The position numbers and the translations under genes were made by a program. DNA of 64,000 nucleotides from Mastigias papua. Its lineage: Eukaryota; Cnidaria; Scyphozoa; Rhizostomeae; Mastigiidae. Positions 60,569-64,000 of the stretch are shown in pieces (the stretch's first letter is position 1; every line of letters begins with the position of its first letter). The notes beneath the pieces were generated by a model, which did no database searches, was not told the DNA's origin, and was given only the letters and a program-made list of their open reading frames with translations. The DNA lies in assembly GCA_964019165.1 (NCBI GenBank), contig OZ025286.1:11856401-11920400 (forward strand). Reading direction: 5' to 3'.

Positions 60569-62671
60569 TGGGAATCTGGACGGGTGCCATCTGAATGGAA
60601 AAAAGCTTGTACCGTTCTGGTGCACAAAAAAGGCACTAGCGATGATCCTGCAAACTTCCGACCTATCACTCTCGAATCTGTTCCTCTTAAAGTCTTCACT
60701 TCATGTCTACGTGATTCTATGTTTTCCTTTCTTAGTAAAAATAAATTCATTGATTCGGAAATTCAAAAAGGGTTTACTCCAAAAATCTCAGGGGCACTCG
60801 AGCACACTTCCATGATGGCATCCATTATTGATAAGGCACGAATAAAACAACGCTCAGTAGTCATAACTCTCTTAGACCTGAAAAATGCTTTTGGAGAAGT
60901 ACACCACAATCTCATCAAAGCGGTTCTTAATCATCACCATGTACCACTGACTATACAAGCTTTAGTATCTAATCTTTACGACAATTTTCAGACTTCCATC
61001 ATTACCGATAACTTTATCTCCCCTGCTATTCCAGTTGGCCGAGGCGTCCTTCAGGGGGACTGCCTCAGCCCCCTGCTTTTCAACATGTGCTTCAATACAT
61101 TTATTCAATTTATCAAGCAAGAGAAGTACAAACAACTCGGTTTCTCTACTCATGATGCAACCGATCGTCTCTTTAAGCCTATCCACTGGTTCCAATTTGC
61201 AGATGATGCAGCGGTCGTTACAACTGACGAACGTGAAAATCAGCTCCTTTTAAACTGCTTCACCAAATGGTGCCAATGGGCGAATATGATAATAAGGGTT
61301 GATAAATGCATCACTTTTGGAATTAAGAAATTTTCCTCTCGCTCTTTACAATTTCAGCCTAAACTTTTCATCAACACTAAACTTTTGCCAGTTGTTAAAA
61401 ATGGCGAATCTTTTAAATATCTTGGCCGCTACTTCAATTTTGAAATGAACAATGATAAACACAAAACCCATCTTGAATCGTCTCTTCTCGACATGCTGAA
61501 ACAAATCGACTCGCTACGCATCCTTCCCAAAAACAGGCTTCTCCTCTATCACCGCTACGTCCTTTCTAAGCTATCCTGGCATCTAACTGTTGCTGATCTT
61601 TCCAAGACTTGGGTGATTGAAAATCTTGATAATGTAGTGACAAGATTCATTAGACAATGGTTAGATCTTCCAATTAGCGCCACCCTCAGCGGCATTAGTC
61701 TTCCTCGAAACCAATTTGGCTTGAATCTTCTTCTTCCTTCTGTTAAATTCCAACAATGTCAAACTGTCCTACGGTCTACCCTGAAATCATCATCAAACGA
61801 TGCAATAAAATCCCTCTGGAAAACTACTAGCTTCGGTATGAACATACAATATGATGCATACCGAAACACAAAGCAAGTTCTAAAGGCAGCACGCCAAAAC
61901 CATACTGAAAAGCTTCAATCTAACTTAACTTCACAAGGCTTTATCATTACTTTCCTCCTCAATCATTCGTTGAAAGCTACAAATTCTCTCTGGTCTTCTG
62001 CTCAAAGTAAACTACCTAAAAATATTTTCAACTTTACTGTCAGGTATCTTAACAACACACTCGCAACTCGCAAAAATCTCACGCTGTGGAATCTCTCACA
62101 AACGTCTGACTGCTCCTTTTGTTTCCAGCCAGAGTCTCTTCTCCATGTTGTTGCAGGCTGTAAAACTTATCTCAACGAAGGCCGCTTCACATGGAGACAT
62201 GACTCTGCCCTAAACTTCCTTGCCTCATCATTGCAATGTTTGAATCACTGCACTTTTTATGTTGACCTCCCTCAATATCTTTCCCCTTCTCTTATCACTG
62301 GCGATGATCTACGTCCTGACATGCTTATCTCCACTTCTTGTAATACTCTGTACGTAATTGAATTGAGCGTCGGCTTTGAGACGAACCTTAAGAATAATGC
62401 TAATAGGAAATTTACCAAATATCGTTACCTTCTAAATGACCTTTCATCGAAATACCGTCACGTCAAATTTGTGAACTTGTCCATAAGTTCCCTTGGAATC
62501 TTTGGGCAATCTTGCGATTCGTTTATTCAGATGTGTAACGATCTAACTACTAACACAGGGCACACTAACTTCATAATTACTAAATTAACTAGTATAATAA
62601 TTCGCACAACGTATTACATATTCTGCATGCGCAACAAACCCTGGACTAACCCGGAACTTCTTTCTTATTAA
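60569..62671 (+). pseudogene. R2-like LINE 3, 5'-truncated, RT plus zinc knuckle plus restriction-like endonuclease
   Basis: About 700 uninterrupted codons, starting inside the RT. Order: WESGRVPSEWKKACTVLVHK, FRPITLESVPLKVFTS, VVITLLDLKNAFGEVHHNL, GRGVLQGDCLSPLLFNMCF and FQFADDAAVVTT with the active box FADD. The thumb follows, then CSFCFQPESLLHVVAGC (CCHC knuckle), the RFTWRHD motif, and an endonuclease RPDMLISTSCNTLYVIELSV with KFTKYRYLL. The domain order is that of R2/NeSL-type LINEs, and the family is distinct from R4-like LINEs 1 and 2. The N-terminal DNA-binding region is missing. The 3' UTR ends with an A run and (TTA)n at 62821-62877. Relatives are at 62.9 kb and 25.3 kb. Confidence 0.85.
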
Positions 62672-62825
62672 CAGATTTCTTTCCTCCGTTAGCTTGTTCA
62701 TATATATAGTATCTCTCTCTTTTTTTTTAACGTTATCTGTAATTAGACCAGCCAAGTGCAAATTACCTATCATTAGAGAGATTTGTATTTGTATGTTTAG
62801 TTTATATATGTCAAAGTTTTAAAAA

Positions 62826-62831
<6 letters not shown>

Positions 62832-62877
<46 letters not shown>
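62832..62877. repeat. (TTA)n tract between R2-like LINEs 3 and 4
   Basis: About 15 TTA units after a 10-base A run at the 3' end of LINE 3. Confidence 0.95.
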
Positions 62878-62878
<1 letters not shown>

Positions 62879-63894
62879 ACATCCAATATGACTCGTTCCA
62901 TACAACAAGACTTGCACTAAAGAAGATCCGGGAAGACAAAAAATTGAAGGTAGAGTCATTGCAGGTTCAGAGTACAGTAATAACCGAGTTGTGGAAAACA
63001 GCACTCCCGAAGGCAAAAGATTTTTGGTTTAAAGTGCAACATCGTCTTCCTAGGAACATCTTTAATTTTACCGTAAGATATATGAACAACTCTCTTGCTT
63101 GTTTTTCCAACTTAGCAAGATGGGGTATCAACGTCAGTGCAAGCTGTACATTCTGTAGGGAGGTTCAGACCACGAAGCATATTGTAGCTGGCTGTGCGTC
63201 ATGTTTAAATCGCTACACATGGCGACATAACTTGGTGCTGTTAATCTTAGCTAACTTTTTGCAACCAATTGTCAAGAAGCTTTACTGTGACATTCCATCG
63301 TTTTTATCACCTGAAATTGTGACTGGTACTGCTGCAAGACCGGATCGACTTGTTATGGACAGAATGAACAAATTGTTCATAATTGAGTTAACAGTAGGCC
63401 ACGAATCTAACACGGTGGCAAATGCTACAAGAAAGGCAAAGAAATACGAACATCTTTTAAATGATAGTGACCTGAAACGTTCGCATCGAAAAATCTGTTT
63501 TGTAAACCTCGTGATGACTGCTATCGGTATATTTTCAAACCATTCAGAGGAATTCTTCAAAATGCTCAAAGATTTAAATATTGACAACAATGCCGCAACG
63601 TACATTTCTACAAAACTAACAGAAATTTGTATACGCTCGTCTTATTATATTTTTTGTATGAGAGCAAAGGAGTGGACGGAGCTGAATCTAATGAACTTCT
63701 AAGTTGAACATTACATTTCTCTTAGTTAATTATTTTGAAGCACCTAGGCGAATGCAGGCAGACTATGCCTACACAGTAGAGAGTAGTCTGATTCTGGTAA
63801 TAGCTTTGTAACTTAAGTAGGAATATCTTTTATCTCAAATTTTTGCTTTCAAGTAGTATGTAATCTTAGATTGATATTATCATGAAAAGTTTCC
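62878..63894 (+). pseudogene. R2-like LINE 4, heavily 5'-truncated, zinc knuckle plus endonuclease only
   Basis: The frame 62944-63702 reads IFNFTVRYMNNSLACFSNLA, CTFCREVQTTKHIVAGC (CCHC), YTWRHNLVLL and the endonuclease RPDRLVMDRMNKLFIIELTV, then ARPDRLV-linked RKAKKYEHLL. It is homologous to the end of LINE 3 but clearly a different family by sequence. The RT is absent. The 3' end is marked by (ATT)n at 63895-63909. Confidence 0.8.
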
Positions 63895-63909
63895 ATTATT
63901 ATTATTATC
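63895..63909. repeat. Short (ATT)n at the end of LINE 4
   Basis: About five ATT units; the fifth such tract in the 52-64 kb array. Confidence 0.8.
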
Positions 63910-64000
63910 CTCACGTTTAACTGTACGGTCTGTCACGATGTACACTCTCCTTACAATATGTTCATTTTCAGACAATAGTCCCAATGTTTTAGATTTCTTT

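Noticed and set aside
60278..62671. A single 797-codon protein starting at 60278
   Set aside because: The first ~100 codons read through the leader of the neighbouring LINE and an (ATT)n tract; the true LINE part starts near 60569 and is 5'-truncated.

Overview
The window looks like repeat-rich nuclear DNA of an animal, most likely a marine invertebrate; I cannot fix the phylum from the sequence. Evidence for an animal genome: several clades of non-LTR retrotransposons (CR1-like with an esterase ORF1, RTE-like, R4/Dong-like and R2-like with restriction-like endonucleases), Penelope-like elements (PLEs) with GIY-YIG endonucleases and hammerhead ribozymes, tRNA-derived SINE-like heads, TTAGGG-type interstitial telomeric DNA, and very long (TA)n arrays. 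There is no prokaryotic operon structure. Only one stretch, around 15.0-15.8 kb on the minus strand, looks like an ordinary host exon.

Layout. 0-8.3 kb: two diverged copies of a duplicated A...B segment, (TA)n arrays, a hammerhead/tRNA-like short element, a 74-bp minisatellite, PLE 3' ends with hammerhead motifs and a fold-back MITE. 8.9-11.4 kb: a PLE on the minus strand whose C-terminal half is intact. 12.6-13.5 kb: a CR1-like 3' relic and a tRNA-derived SINE. 15.0-15.8 kb: host-like exon for a Cys/His protein. 16.2-19.4 kb: a near-intact PLE bounded by (TA)n and followed by a hammerhead. 19.5-22.9 kb: an RTE-like LINE broken by one stop codon. 23.2-26.8 kb: LINE relics inside a ~240-bp inverted repeat, then a PLE relic. 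27.7-29.6 kb: CR1-like relic. 30.8-35.7 kb: an RTE-like LINE on the minus strand, split by a 1.7-kb DNA transposon with 28-bp TIRs and a 9-bp target duplication. 36.1-39.2 kb: a third RTE-like LINE. 39.8-47.4 kb: PLE and CR1-like relics. 48.2-63.9 kb: five LINEs in a row, joined by (ATT)n tracts. These are one CR1-like element, two R4/Dong-like elements with intact ORFs of 1286 and 1130 aa, and two 5'-truncated R2-like elements.

How the parts relate. Most of the window is a record of target choice by retroelements: PLEs sit at (TA)n, and LINEs with restriction-like endonucleases sit at (TAA/ATT)n. Two R4-like LINEs and two RTE-like LINEs, which have unrelated endonucleases, share a related 5' leader. 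At least seven hammerhead-type cores are visible: six lie in or near PLE material and one in a short element beside a tRNA-like sequence. The two R4-like ORFs are the only long uninterrupted ones and the best candidates for recent activity.
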